Source: Sphingomonas insulae
Lineage (GTDB): Bacteria > Pseudomonadota > Alphaproteobacteria > Sphingomonadales > Sphingomonadaceae
DNA: 64,000 nt
Reading direction: 5' to 3'
NCBI RefSeq assembly: GCF_010450875.1
Contig: NZ_CP048422.1
Location: 1,457,001-1,521,000, forward strand
Shown here: in pieces, positions 34,790-44,322 of the stretch
Numbering within the stretch: position 1 is the stretch's first letter
Layout: each line of letters starts with the position of its first letter
Position numbers and translations under genes: made by a program
Notes under the pieces: model-generated
The model's database searches: none
What the model saw: the letters and a program-made list of their open reading frames with translations, nothing else
Told to the model about the DNA's origin: nothing

Positions 34790-35889
34790 GCAAGCTGGCA
34801 TGGCGACGGACGTGGTTCCAGGTCCACAAATGGATCGGGCTGACGCTGGCGATCCTGATCGTGCCGCTGTCGCTGTCGGGTGCCGCGCTGGTCTGGCACG
34901 ACGGGCTCGACCGGATGGTCAATCCGTCGCGCTATGCGGTGACGGGCACGTCGGTGCTGACCGTGGACGCCTATGTCGCTGCGGCGCGGGGCGCGTTGCA
35001 GCGGGGCGACCGGGTGGCGCAACTGACGATGCCGGACCATGGCGGTCCGGTCATCGTCGCGGCACAGCCCGCAAAGGCCGCGGCGGTGCGTCGCGGACCG
35101 CCGCCGCGGACCATGGTCTATCTTGATCCGCCGACCGCGCGCGTGTTGCAGGTGGCACCGGGCAACGCCGGCTTCGTCCGCTTTCTGCATGGGTTGCACG
35201 GCAGTCTGCAGGTGCCGGGTATCGGGCGGCAGATCGTCGGCTGGATCGGCGTGGCGATGATGGTGTCGTGCTTCACCGGGCTGTGGCTGTGGTGGCCGAC
35301 CGTGGGCCGATGGGCGAAGGGCCTGCGCTGGCGGCGGCATCGCAACACCGACACCAACCTGCATTATCTGATGGGGTTCTGGATCGCGCTGCCGCTGTTC
35401 GTGCTGTCGCTGACCGGGGCGTGGATCAGCTTTCCGGCATTCTTCGCGGCCCTGAGCGGCGGCGGCGGCGGAGCGCGGGGCCCGGATCGCGGCGCGATGA
35501 TGCGCGCGCCGGCACTGGCCGACCCGGCGCAACCGCTCGGCATCGTCGTGGAACGGGCCGCCACCGTTCGCAAGGATACGATCCGCAGCATCGCCTGGCC
35601 GACGACGCGGACGCCGGACTGGACGGTGACCTACGCCGGCGGCGCGATCGTCAAGGTCGCGGACGACGGCGGTATCGCGGTTGCCGCGCCATCGCGCCAG
35701 CCGGGCGGGATCGCGCGGCTGATGCGCCGTATCCACGATGGCGAGGGCATGGGGTGGCTGTGGCAGACGGTGATCTTCATCGGCGGCATCCTGCCCGCCG
35801 CGCTGGCGGTGACGGGCATCGTCATGTGGTGGCGCGCACGCGGCTGGCGCGCACAGGTGGCGGCGAAGCAGGCACGCGGCGTGAACTAG
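34786..35889 (+). CDS. PepSY-associated transmembrane protein (PiuB/FpvG-like)
   Basis: The 367-residue inner-membrane protein has the PepSY_TM plan: helix 1 (WIGLTLAILIVPLSLSGAAL, preceded by Val-His-Lys), a periplasmic PepSY segment, then FLHGLHGSL and a second helix pair, a mid helix near residues 200-220, and a final helix ending GIVMWWRARGW. Members next to siderophore receptors help reduce ferric siderophores in the periplasm; conserved His residues could bind haem or metal. It is the last gene of the iron operon. Confidence 0.85.
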   Translation: MSKLAWRRTWFQVHKWIGLTLAILIVPLSLSGAALVWHDGLDRMVNPSRYAVTGTSVLTVDAYVAAARGALQRGDRVAQLTMPDHGGPVIVAAQPAKAAAVRRGPPPRTMVYLDPPTARVLQVAPGNAGFVRFLHGLHGSLQVPGIGRQIVGWIGVAMMVSCFTGLWLWWPTVGRWAKGLRWRRHRNTDTNLHYLMGFWIALPLFVLSLTGAWISFPAFFAALSGGGGGARGPDRGAMMRAPALADPAQPLGIVVERAATVRKDTIRSIAWPTTRTPDWTVTYAGGAIVKVADDGGIAVAAPSRQPGGIARLMRRIHDGEGMGWLWQTVIFIGGILPAALAVTGIVMWWRARGWRAQVAAKQARGVN

Positions 35890-35922
35890 GGCCGATCGAC
35901 ATTCAACAGCGCGACAGCATTC

Positions 35923-36024
35923 TTCCCCGGCGGAGGCCGGGGCCCAGTTGGGATAGCCGCTGTGACGCTGGGATGCGCCTGATTACCAGACTGCCCCAGC
36001 TGGGCCCCGGCCTCCGCCGGGGAA
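35923..36024. repeat. REP-like inverted repeat, 30-bp arms
   Basis: The arms 35923-35952 (begins TTCCCCGGCGGAGGCCGGGG) and 35995-36024 are reverse complements with one mismatch and enclose about 42 bp. Such CCCCGGC-GGAGG-CCGGGG modules look like the extragenic palindromes that are common between convergent genes in sphingomonads. It could act as a bidirectional terminator. Confidence 0.75.
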
Positions 36025-36090
36025 GCAGAAGGCTGAAAGTCGATCCGTCCTGGAACCGGATGACACCAGATTGATCCGAATGCTCGCCAT

Positions 36091-36153
36091 GCGAGCGCAG
36101 CGAAGCAATCCAGCGACGGACCAGAACGCCCCGAATTGCTCCGCTGCGCTCGC
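36091..36153. repeat. Second REP-like inverted repeat, 19-bp arms
   Basis: GCGAGCGCAGCGAAGCAAT (36091-36109) is matched by its reverse complement at 36135-36153 with one mismatch, separated by 25 bp. It is a different sequence family from the element just upstream. CTTCGCTGCGCTCGC-type repeats are common in alphaproteobacterial intergenic DNA. Confidence 0.65.
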
Positions 36154-36345
36154 CATGACGGATCAACGTGATGTCATCCCGCCCCAGGTCGCGGTCCCGG
36201 CACGTAGCGGCCATCTCCCGCATCCGTCACCGGCGAACCGCCGGGGCCCATGGCGGATAACGGCCGGCGGATCGCCGCCGGACCGTCATCGCGACCATGT
36301 GCCCCGGCGTCCGTCGGTGGCGGCGGGGCATATCCCGCCGCCGTG

Positions 36346-39300
36346 TTACCGTCCCAGCAGCACCCGTGCCTGACCGGCGATCTGCGCCAGCATCGCGGCA
36401 TTCGGCTGCGCCGCGTGGCGGGCACGGTCGACCACTGCCTTGAACTGGCCGACACGCGCGGCATTGGCCGTCAGCCAGTCGCCGACCGCACCGCGGGGAT
36501 CGGTACCGCCGCTGCGCGCCAGGAATTCGAGCCGCTGCTGCTGGAAGTCGCGGGCAAGGCCCGCCAGCAGCAGTCGTTCCCACGGATCGCTCGACTGGAT
36601 TCGCGCGGCCGCCGCCTGCGCCCAGTCGAGGCCGAGCGCCTGGCCCAGGTGCGTGAACGCCCGCGTCAGTTCGATCTCGTCGAGCTTCAGCCGTTCGCCG
36701 AGCGATGCCAGGCCGACCGCGCCGTCCAGATCGAACAGGCGGACGACACGACGGGCGAGATCGGCCGGTGCACCGGCCGCCTCCAGCTCGGCGGCGATGC
36801 GGGCGCTCTGCGCGCTCGCTTCCTCGAGCAGCAGCGAATCGGTCTGCCCCTCCAGCTGGACGATGCCCTTGCCCAGACGATCGAGCACGGCGCCCGGCAA
36901 CGTCCCCGGTGCCGTCGCGCGCAACAGGTCGGCGATATGCGACCGCGTCGCCACCGCCACCTCGTTGAACAGGGCGATGCGCGCGCCCTCGGTGATGTCG
37001 GCACGCTCGATCTCGACCCACAGCGCGTCCAGCCCGAACAATCGTTCGGCGACGACGAACATCGCCGCGATGTCGGCGACCGCCGCGCCTTCTTCCTCGG
37101 CCAGTTCGAAGGGAAACAGGATGCCCAGCCGGTTGACGATCCGGTTGGCAAGCTTGGTCGCGACGATCTCCGGCCGCAGCCGGTGCTGGTCGATCGCCTG
37201 CGCGAAATCGCGCCGCATCGCCGCCGGGAAGCCGGCGTGGAGGTCGGGCGCCAGTTCCGGCGCCATGGCGAGCGGCGCGCGCTCGATACCGTCCTGCAAT
37301 GCCAGCTTGGCGGTTGCCAGCAGCACCGCAAGCTCGGGACGGCTGAGGCCGATCCCTTCCTGGCCACGACGCAGCAGGTCCTCGTTGCCTGCCAGCCCTT
37401 CGACGGCACGATCCAGCCGACCTGCCGCCTCGAAGATCTCGATGACGCGGACGTAGCTCGGGATCGCCGCCGGGCCGTCCGCCTCGGCGATCGACAGCGC
37501 CAGCGTCTGGAGGCGGTTGTCCTCCAGCACCAGATGCGCGACGTCGTCGGTCATGCTGGCGAGCAGGGCGTTGCGATCGTCGAAGCCCAGCCGGCCTTCG
37601 TTCATCTCGCGGTTCAGCGCGATCTTGATGTTGACCTCGTTGTCCGAACAATCGACGCCGGCCGAATTGTCGATGAAGTCGGTGTTGATGCGACCGCCGG
37701 CGGCCGAAAAGGCGATGCGCGCCGCCTGGGTGACGCCCAGGTTCGCGCCCTCGCCGATCGCGATGACGCGCAGTTCCTCGGCGTCGACGCGCAGCCGGTC
37801 GTTGGCGGGATCGCCGACCGCGGCGTTGTTCTCCGCCGCCGCCTTCACGTACGTGCCGATGCCGCCGAACCACAACAGGTCCGCCGGCGCCTTCAGAATC
37901 GCCGAGATCAGCGATGCGGGATCGAGTTCGCGCGTGGTCAGGCCGAGTGCGGCCTGCGCCTCGGCAGACAGCCTGATGACCTTTTCACTGCGCGCGAAGA
38001 CACCGCCGCCCTTGCTGATGAGCGTCGCGTCGTAATCGGCCCAGCTGGACCGGGGCAGGGCGAACATGCGCGCGCGCTCGTCCCAGCTGGTGGCGGGATC
38101 GGGATCGGGATCGATGAAGATGTGGCGATGGTCGAATGCGGCGACGATCTTCAGCGTCTTCGACAGCAGCATGCCGTTGCCGAAGACGTCGCCCGACATG
38201 TCGCCGCACCCGACGACGGTGATCGGCTGCGTCTGCACGTCGACACCGCGTTCGGCGAAGTGACGCTGTACCGAAACCCAGGCACCCTTGGCGGTGATGC
38301 CCATCGCCTTGTGGTCATAGCCCTGTGAACCGCCGCTGGCGAAGGCGTCGCCCAGCCAGAAATCGCGCTCCAGCGCCAAAGCGTTGGCGACGTCGCTGAA
38401 CGTCGCGGTGCCCTTGTCGGCCGCGACGACGAAATAGGGGTCTTCGCCATCGAGGATGGCGACGCCGGCCGGATGCACCACCGCGCCGTCGACGATGTTG
38501 TCGGTGATCGACAGCAGCGAGCGGATGAAGATGCGATAGCTTTCGGTCCCCTCCGCCAGCCATGCGTCGCGATCCAGCGCGGGGGAAGGGAGCTGCTTCG
38601 GATAGAAACCGCCCTTTGCCCCGGTCGGCACGATGACCGCATTCTTGACGCGCTGCGCCTTCATCAGGCCGAGGATTTCGGTGCGGAAGTCGTCGCGGCG
38701 GTCGGACCAGCGCAGGCCGCCGCGTGCGACCGGACCGGCACGCAGGTGGATGCCCTCGACCCGCGGGCTGTACACCCAGATCTCGCGCCATGGCACGGGC
38801 GCGGGCAGGCCGGGGATCAGGTGGCTGTCGAGCTTGAACGCCAGCGCCTCGGCGGCGGCCGGCGCGAAGGCGTTGGTGCGCAGGCATGCGGCGATCAGGT
38901 TGCGATAGGCGCGCAGGATGCGATCGTCGTCGATCGCCGACACGGCATCGAGGCCACGCTCGATCGCTTCGTCGGTGGCATGCACGTCGACGGGGTTGGC
39001 CGGATCGTGCGCCGCCGCGAACCGCGCCAGCAACGCCTTGGTCAGCTTGGGTGCGCGGCGCAGCGCATCGACGACAGTGGTCAGGCCATAGGGCAGGCCC
39101 GCCTGGCGCAGATAACGGAACCAGGCGCGCAGCAGCACCACCGATTGCGGCGACAGGCCGACATCGACGATCAGGCGGTTGAACGCGTCATTCTCCGCCT
39201 TGCCTTCCAGCGCCGCGGCGATCGCGCCTTCCAGCACGGTGGCGTCATGCCCTTCGCCGCTCGCATCGCTTTCGACGACGAAATCGTGGACGAAGCTGTC

Positions 39301-40950
39301 ATTGTCCTCGCGCAGTCGCGTCGGCAGTTCGCCGATGACGCGGAAGCCGAAATTTTCCAGCACCGGCACCGCATCGGACAAGGCGAGCGCGCCATGCGAC
39401 TTGTAGATCTTGAGCTGGCGATCCTCGCCCGCCACGACCGGGAAGATGCGCACGGAGCGTGCATCGCCATCGTCGAGACCGGCGATGCGCAGGATGTCCG
39501 CCGCCGCTTCCGCGGCGCTGCTGACGTTGCGGTAGTTGGGCGGAAACGCCTGCGCCCAGCGCAGCGCCAGCCGCGCCGCCCGCTGCGGCGGCACCTGTTC
39601 GGCCAGCGCCGCCTCGACGTCCGACACCCAGCCCCGCACCATGCGGCGCAGCCGTTCGGCGAGCGGTTCGGTCTCGGGCATATGGCCCGATCCGCGCAGG
39701 TCGATCGTGTAGCGGAGCAGCGCGACGACACCGTCGTCCAGGCTGATCGACCAGTTCAGCACGCTGCCGTTGGACGCCTCGGTCAGCATCTGCGCGATGG
39801 CGACGCGGCGGGCGGTGGTGAGGTCGTCGCGCGGCAACCAGGCGAAGGCGAACAGATGACGGCCGAGCGCCGATCGCACCAGCACCAGCGCCGGGCGCGG
39901 CCGGTCGGCGAGGCTCATCGCGGTCAGCACCACCTCTTCCAGCGCCGGCGCCGGGAAGGCGACGACGAGGTCGTGCGGCAGCGCGGTCAGCGCATGGGTC
40001 AGCGCCTTGCCGGCATGGCCCCTGGGATCGAAACCAAACTTCGCCTCCAGCGCCGACAGGCGCGCGCGTAGCACGGGAATGTCGCGCGGGCGGGCGCTCA
40101 ACGCGGCGCTGGTCCACAGGCCGGCGTGGATCGACAGGCCCGTGACCTCGCCCGCCTCCATGATCGGCACGATCGCCAGGTCGAGCGGCACGGCGCGGTG
40201 GACGGTGGAAATCAGGCTGGACTTGAGCAGCAGCGGCGCCTCGCCGCCATCCTCGAACCACTGGATCGCGAGGGCACGGCTGGCCTCTGCCAGCACCGGT
40301 GTCTCGTGCGGATTGCGCGCGAGGCCCAGCGCGTCGCCCGCGCTCCCGTCGCGCCGCCAGATCTGGTGGCCGAGCAGCGTGAACTGCCCGTCGAGGAACC
40401 ATTGCAGCAGCGCGGCGCCTTCGCCCTGCGGCAGCATCGCCTCGTCGCGGGCCATCGCGCGTTGCAGCGCCGGCCAGTCGGAAACGGCGGCACGCACGTC
40501 GGCGAGTACCGCGGTCAGTTCCTCGACCAGTCCGCGCCGGTCGCGCGCGTCGGCCCGTTCCAGCTCGATATAGATCATCGATTCGGGGCTGCCCGCACCG
40601 CCGATATCGGTCATGACCCCCGCCGCATCGCGCGTCACGCGCACGACGGGATGGATGACGCGGTCGATGTCGAGGTCCTGTTCGCCGATCGCGGCGGCGA
40701 TCGAATCGACCAGGAACGGCATGTCGTCGTTGACGATCGCCAGCCGCATCCGGCGCCGAACATCGTCCGACGCGATTGGCTCCAGCGCGATCGCGGGGCC
40801 ACCCGCGATCCGCTGCGCGGCGGTCTGCGCGACGAATGCGGCAGCGGCGGACCGCTCCGCCTCACCGAAGCCGGTCAGCTCTCCCGGTAGCGCGCCCTTG
40901 GTCAACCGGGCGGCAAGCGCCTCGGCCATGCTCTGGTTCTCGTCGGCCAT
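36346..40950 (-). CDS. gdhB: NAD-dependent glutamate dehydrogenase, large (about 1500-residue) type
   Basis: A 1534-residue enzyme that deaminates glutamate to 2-oxoglutarate and ammonia with NAD. The N-terminal third carries regulatory (ACT-like) regions. The catalytic core is in the middle: ARGGLRWSDRRDDFRTEILG and AVIVPTGAKGGFYPK hold the glutamate-binding Lys and Arg residues, and GGIGTYVKAAAENNAAVGD, VDCSDNEVNIKIAL and GDMSGDVFGNGML follow. A helical C-terminal part ends RVLLGR. The size and layout fit the alphaproteobacterial form of the large NAD-GDH. It stands alone. Confidence 0.95.
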   Translation of the reverse strand: MADENQSMAEALAARLTKGALPGELTGFGEAERSAAAAFVAQTAAQRIAGGPAIALEPIASDDVRRRMRLAIVNDDMPFLVDSIAAAIGEQDLDIDRVIHPVVRVTRDAAGVMTDIGGAGSPESMIYIELERADARDRRGLVEELTAVLADVRAAVSDWPALQRAMARDEAMLPQGEGAALLQWFLDGQFTLLGHQIWRRDGSAGDALGLARNPHETPVLAEASRALAIQWFEDGGEAPLLLKSSLISTVHRAVPLDLAIVPIMEAGEVTGLSIHAGLWTSAALSARPRDIPVLRARLSALEAKFGFDPRGHAGKALTHALTALPHDLVVAFPAPALEEVVLTAMSLADRPRPALVLVRSALGRHLFAFAWLPRDDLTTARRVAIAQMLTEASNGSVLNWSISLDDGVVALLRYTIDLRGSGHMPETEPLAERLRRMVRGWVSDVEAALAEQVPPQRAARLALRWAQAFPPNYRNVSSAAEAAADILRIAGLDDGDARSVRIFPVVAGEDRQLKIYKSHGALALSDAVPVLENFGFRVIGELPTRLREDNDSFVHDFVVESDASGEGHDATVLEGAIAAALEGKAENDAFNRLIVDVGLSPQSVVLLRAWFRYLRQAGLPYGLTTVVDALRRAPKLTKALLARFAAAHDPANPVDVHATDEAIERGLDAVSAIDDDRILRAYRNLIAACLRTNAFAPAAAEALAFKLDSHLIPGLPAPVPWREIWVYSPRVEGIHLRAGPVARGGLRWSDRRDDFRTEILGLMKAQRVKNAVIVPTGAKGGFYPKQLPSPALDRDAWLAEGTESYRIFIRSLLSITDNIVDGAVVHPAGVAILDGEDPYFVVAADKGTATFSDVANALALERDFWLGDAFASGGSQGYDHKAMGITAKGAWVSVQRHFAERGVDVQTQPITVVGCGDMSGDVFGNGMLLSKTLKIVAAFDHRHIFIDPDPDPATSWDERARMFALPRSSWADYDATLISKGGGVFARSEKVIRLSAEAQAALGLTTRELDPASLISAILKAPADLLWFGGIGTYVKAAAENNAAVGDPANDRLRVDAEELRVIAIGEGANLGVTQAARIAFSAAGGRINTDFIDNSAGVDCSDNEVNIKIALNREMNEGRLGFDDRNALLASMTDDVAHLVLEDNRLQTLALSIAEADGPAAIPSYVRVIEIFEAAGRLDRAVEGLAGNEDLLRRGQEGIGLSRPELAVLLATAKLALQDGIERAPLAMAPELAPDLHAGFPAAMRRDFAQAIDQHRLRPEIVATKLANRIVNRLGILFPFELAEEEGAAVADIAAMFVVAERLFGLDALWVEIERADITEGARIALFNEVAVATRSHIADLLRATAPGTLPGAVLDRLGKGIVQLEGQTDSLLLEEASAQSARIAAELEAAGAPADLARRVVRLFDLDGAVGLASLGERLKLDEIELTRAFTHLGQALGLDWAQAAAARIQSSDPWERLLLAGLARDFQQQRLEFLARSGGTDPRGAVGDWLTANAARVGQFKAVVDRARHAAQPNAAMLAQIAGQARVLLGR

Positions 40951-41050
40951 GACGCGAGCCTATGCGCCTGCCGCCGCCCCGCTTCAAGCTTTGCTGCAGT
41001 GCGAAAATTACGCCAAGGCGCAATAATCTATTGGGTTTATCAGGCCTCGT

Positions 41051-42328
41051 TCAGGCGGCGGCCTTGCGGGCGATGCTCTCGATCAGGCCCTTGCCCTCGA
41101 CGCGCTTGATAACGTCGACGGTGTTGTTCCGACCGGCGCGGGCGAGCAGGATCACGAATTCATCCTCTCCCGCCCCGATCGCGACATTGCCCAGCGTCGG
41201 CAGGGCGCGCAATTCGGCGGCGACCCGGTCGAACACATCGCGCCGTTTCGCCGGTCGCTTCGCCGCACGCTCGGCAGCGACGACCGCCTTGATCCCGCCC
41301 TCGGCCTGTTCGAGGAACGGTGCCAGCATGCCGGCGGCGATCGACTGGCGACGCGCATGCGCCAGCACCGCGGCATATTCGGCAAGGCGTGTCTTGTCAT
41401 AGTCCACGCCGAAGACCAGCTTGACCACGGCCGTCATCGGCGCACGGGGCAGGACCTTCACCGCGGCGGCGGCGAGCAGGTCGGCATAGCCCGCCGCATC
41501 GGTATCGCAGGCGAGCCCGAAGTCATGCGCGCGGCCCAGCGCGCGGTACAAGGCGGAACGGCCGCGCGTGTCGGCGGCACGGACCGCCGCGGCGCTTTCC
41601 CGTGCCATCATCAGCCGGTCGCCCAGCGAGCCACCGGGCACGGCCTCGACCGGCGTGTCCGATGCCTCGAACCCGCCGCTGGGGCCATCCGCCCACACCG
41701 GGGCGACCGTCGGCATCGCCGGCGCGGCGCGCACGGCGGCGACCAGCTCGGCATCCAGCGTGGCCTGCGTTTCCTCGTCGACCATCTCCTTCCAGTTGAT
41801 GACGCCGTAGATGAAGTCGATGGTTTCCCCGTCGGAGGAAAAGGGCATCAGGATGCCGCGGTACAGCGTGGTGTGGCCGCGCGTCGCGACGAACTCCGCC
41901 TCGAACCCGATCGGAGCGCGATTGGCGATGATCTGCAGGTAATGGTCGGTCAGCCGCGACAGCAGCGATCGTCCGGGAACATCGGCGATGCGGGTGATCG
42001 TCGTCTCCAGCCCGCATTCCTCGCGCAGCGACCGGCCGAGAAACGCGATCGTCGGATTTTCGACGCCCGCGCTGAAATCGAGCAGCACGCTATGCGGACC
42101 GAAATCGGCGATGCTGGCGGGGTTGAGATCCTCGATCCCGGGATAGGCGCGCCCCTTCAGCAGCGACACCCAGTGATTGTAGGCGCGCACGTGCATGCGC
42201 CGCTCGTCGCCGCCGAGATCGAACATCGCATCGTCCACGCCCTCCTGGTCGACGCCGCGGTCGCCCGCCGTGTCGATCGCGTCGTCGAGTTCCAGCCGCT
42301 CGTCCTCGAAACCGCGCACCGTATCCAT
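41051..42328 (-). CDS. PAS-like domain protein of unknown function
   Basis: The 425-residue protein is soluble. Residues about 50-190 look like a PAS-type sensor (HSVLLDFSAGVENPTIAFLG through FIYGVINWKEM), of the sort often annotated as PAS domain-containing in sphingomonads. The remainder is Ala-rich, helical, and ends VIKRVEGKGLIESIARKAA. No kinase, GGDEF or DNA-binding domain is recognisable. I start it at the ATG at 42328 with GAAGGG upstream; an in-frame ATG at 42372 is possible. It is divergent from tRNA-Thr. Confidence 0.65.
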   Translation of the reverse strand: MDTVRGFEDERLELDDAIDTAGDRGVDQEGVDDAMFDLGGDERRMHVRAYNHWVSLLKGRAYPGIEDLNPASIADFGPHSVLLDFSAGVENPTIAFLGRSLREECGLETTITRIADVPGRSLLSRLTDHYLQIIANRAPIGFEAEFVATRGHTTLYRGILMPFSSDGETIDFIYGVINWKEMVDEETQATLDAELVAAVRAAPAMPTVAPVWADGPSGGFEASDTPVEAVPGGSLGDRLMMARESAAAVRAADTRGRSALYRALGRAHDFGLACDTDAAGYADLLAAAAVKVLPRAPMTAVVKLVFGVDYDKTRLAEYAAVLAHARRQSIAAGMLAPFLEQAEGGIKAVVAAERAAKRPAKRRDVFDRVAAELRALPTLGNVAIGAGEDEFVILLARAGRNNTVDVIKRVEGKGLIESIARKAAA

Positions 42329-42495
42329 GCCAAAACCCTTCGTTCGCCAGGCCCTGCGCTCCTGGTTCGGCATCGCTTGTGCACGCTCCGTGGTAAACGA
42401 GGCGTAAAGCCGCGAAAGCGACACAGGGTGCTTGTCAGTCCCGATATGACCTGTTAGGCGCACCCCCCGAACGGCCGTCAGGTCGCTTCGCCCGT

Positions 42496-42571
42496 GCCGC
42501 TTTAGCTCAGCTGGTAGAGCATCGCATTCGTAATGCGGGGGTCACAGGTTCGAGTCCTGTAAGCGGCACCA
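42496..42571 (+). tRNA. tRNA-Thr (anticodon CGT)
   Basis: The 76 nt fold into a cloverleaf: acceptor GCCGCTT with AAGCGGC, D-arm AGCTCAGCTGGTAGAGC, anticodon loop TTCGTAA (CGT), T-loop TTCGAGT, and an encoded CCA end. It is a standalone gene. Confidence 0.97.
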
Positions 42572-42923
42572 TAGTCTTCACGGCATTTCCCCATGCGAAC
42601 GTCGCCGGTCCGAGGCTGGCACGCCGCGAGAGCGCTGTTGGCGTTGGGTATACGTGTCTGGCCCGGACGATATTCGACCACACAGTTTCATTCGCTTCGA
42701 TGCGCGCGTTACTCATCCCCGCGCGTGGTCCGCTGCACCCGTACCGTCGCACACCGCCCGGACCGACCCAAGTCGCTGATTCGCATCGCTGCCGGATCGG
42801 GCACGATGGGCGATACCGCCGTCGTCGCCGCAATCGTGCCAATCCTGAACACGCTCGATCCGGCCACTTTCCTTTGTATCTGAATTCAGGCAACATTCAG
42901 CAACATAAGGGGAGGGGCATATT
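42572..42923. other. Gene-less stretch upstream of the AraC gene
   Basis: About 350 bp with no plausible gene. Near its end are two adjacent direct repeats, ATTCAGGCAACAT (42884-42896) and ATTCAGCAACAT (42895-42906), overlapping by two bases, then GGAGGGG, the ribosome binding site of the AraC gene. Otherwise nothing is recognisable. Confidence 0.5.
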
Positions 42924-43880
42924 TTGGGTCACGCTGCCATGGCATTCATGCCAGGGTTTTCGACGGGTGGAATCCATCGCGATTCGTACGCTGCCTGGCG
43001 CGACAGCGGCAGTCCCGTCGCCAAATTGTACGAAACCGTGCCGGATGCCCCGTTCGGGTGTTCGACCGAATGGCTGTCGCTCGGCTCCGTCACGCTCGCC
43101 TATTCGCAATTCACCTCGCAGAAGTGGTTCCGGACGCCCGACATCATCCGCGGCGACGATTACGACCATATGTTCGTCAACTTCCGCTTCACCGGTGCCG
43201 CCGACGGCATTATGAACGGCCGCGACGTCCACGCAGCGGACGGATCGATCATCTTCACCGATCTGGCGGCGCCTCAGGAACATTATTCGGAAGCCGCCGT
43301 GTGCGCCGGGTTGATGATACCGCGCAAGGAAGCCGAAGCGATGTTCGGCCCGGTGCGGGCGTTGCATGGCCATGTCGTGGAGCCGCGTTATGCCAGCGTG
43401 CTGATCGCGCATCTCCGGATGCTCCAGACACAGGCGACGGTGTTGCCGCAGCATGCGGCAGACACGCTCGGCCGGACGGTCATGGACCTGCTGTCGGTCG
43501 GATTGAAGGCCAGCCTTGGCCAGACCGTCGACGATCCGGACGTGCGGGAACGTGCGCTGCGGGTGCGCCTGCACGCCGCGATCGAACAGGACATCGGATC
43601 GCCGTCGCTCAATATCGCCAAACTGGTCCGCACGCTCGGGGTATCGCGATCGACGCTGTACCGGCTGATGGAGGAAGAGGGCGGGGTGCAGGCCTATATC
43701 CGGGATCGCCGGCTGGCCAAGGTCGCCGAGGCGCTGCGGGCGTCCACCCACCGGCGATCGTCCCTGTCCGACCTGGCGGATCGTTGGGGCTTCTGCGACG
43801 CCGCCTATCTCGCACGCTGCTTTCGCGAACGGTTCGGCGTCACGCTGGGTGAGTACACCGACATGCACCGCCGCCGCTGA
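42924..43880 (+). CDS. AraC-family transcriptional regulator
   Basis: The 318-residue protein has an N-terminal cupin-type sensing part (residues about 30-180) and a C-terminal AraC DNA-binding domain: NIAKLVRTLGVSRSTLYRLM is the first helix-turn-helix, and SSLSDLADRWGFCDAAYLAR with CFRERFGVTLGEY the second. The start is a TTG at 42924, chosen because GGAGGGG lies 7 nt upstream; ATGs at 42939 and 42948 lack such a site. The effector is unknown. It reads towards the pilus cluster but is separated by a leftward gene. Confidence 0.87.
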   Translation: MGHAAMAFMPGFSTGGIHRDSYAAWRDSGSPVAKLYETVPDAPFGCSTEWLSLGSVTLAYSQFTSQKWFRTPDIIRGDDYDHMFVNFRFTGAADGIMNGRDVHAADGSIIFTDLAAPQEHYSEAAVCAGLMIPRKEAEAMFGPVRALHGHVVEPRYASVLIAHLRMLQTQATVLPQHAADTLGRTVMDLLSVGLKASLGQTVDDPDVRERALRVRLHAAIEQDIGSPSLNIAKLVRTLGVSRSTLYRLMEEEGGVQAYIRDRRLAKVAEALRASTHRRSSLSDLADRWGFCDAAYLARCFRERFGVTLGEYTDMHRRR

Positions 43881-43908
43881 GCGGCCGGCATGGCCGCGCC
43901 GTCAGCCG

Positions 43909-44322
43909 TCAATTGGCGACGATATCGAAATTCAGTCGATCGGTATCGAATCCGGCGGGGCCGGGCCGTGCGATGATGGCACGGTCGCGGATGCGGGGGC
44001 CCGGCGCCCGGCTGACGATCGTCCCGCCGGATCCATCCAGCGTCACCTGTTCATCGCCGACCATCACCACCGCACCGCGCATCGATCCGGGCGCATAGGT
44101 GACCTGCACGCTGTAACCGCCGGGCGCGTTGCAATATTCGAGCAGCTCGCCGAGTTGATAGCCATTGGCCACCGGCGTCACCGCCGCCTGATGGCGTAGT
44201 GTGCACAGAACCGGCACGGAAACCCGCAATCCATAGCCACTGCTCGACAGGCTGACGCCATAGGCCGCCGACGAAGAAATCAGCAGCGCAATGGCAGACA
44301 GGGCAGTGACACGTCTTGTCAT
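43909..44322 (-). CDS. Exported SCPU-like pilin-related protein
   Basis: The 137-residue protein has a signal peptide (TALSAIALLISSSAAYG) and a beta-rich mature part of the spore-coat-U-like kind: RVSVPVLCTLRHQAAV and LLEYCNAPGGYSVQVTYAPG, with a probable disulfide, ending NFDIVAN. It is divergent from the pilus operon and 341 bp from it. It may be an accessory subunit, but that is inference. Confidence 0.65.
   Translation of the reverse strand: MTRRVTALSAIALLISSSAAYGVSLSSSGYGLRVSVPVLCTLRHQAAVTPVANGYQLGELLEYCNAPGGYSVQVTYAPGSMRGAVVMVGDEQVTLDGSGGTIVSRAPGPRIRDRAIIARPGPAGFDTDRLNFDIVAN

Larger units (their letters stand above)
35890..36345. other. Gene-less stretch with two palindromic repeat elements
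   Basis: About 450 bp separate the PepSY gene and the 3' end of the glutamate dehydrogenase gene. It contains two long inverted repeats of REP-like character at 35923-36024 and 36091-36153 (listed separately). The remainder shows nothing recognisable. Confidence 0.6.

Noticed and set aside
38473-40071. Long plus-strand frame opposite the glutamate dehydrogenase gene
   Set aside because: Antisense to strongly conserved catalytic segments of the dehydrogenase; a composition artefact.
42593-42883. Open frame of 96 codons before the AraC gene
   Set aside because: No ribosome binding site, no recognisable domain and an unusual residue pattern; likely non-coding.
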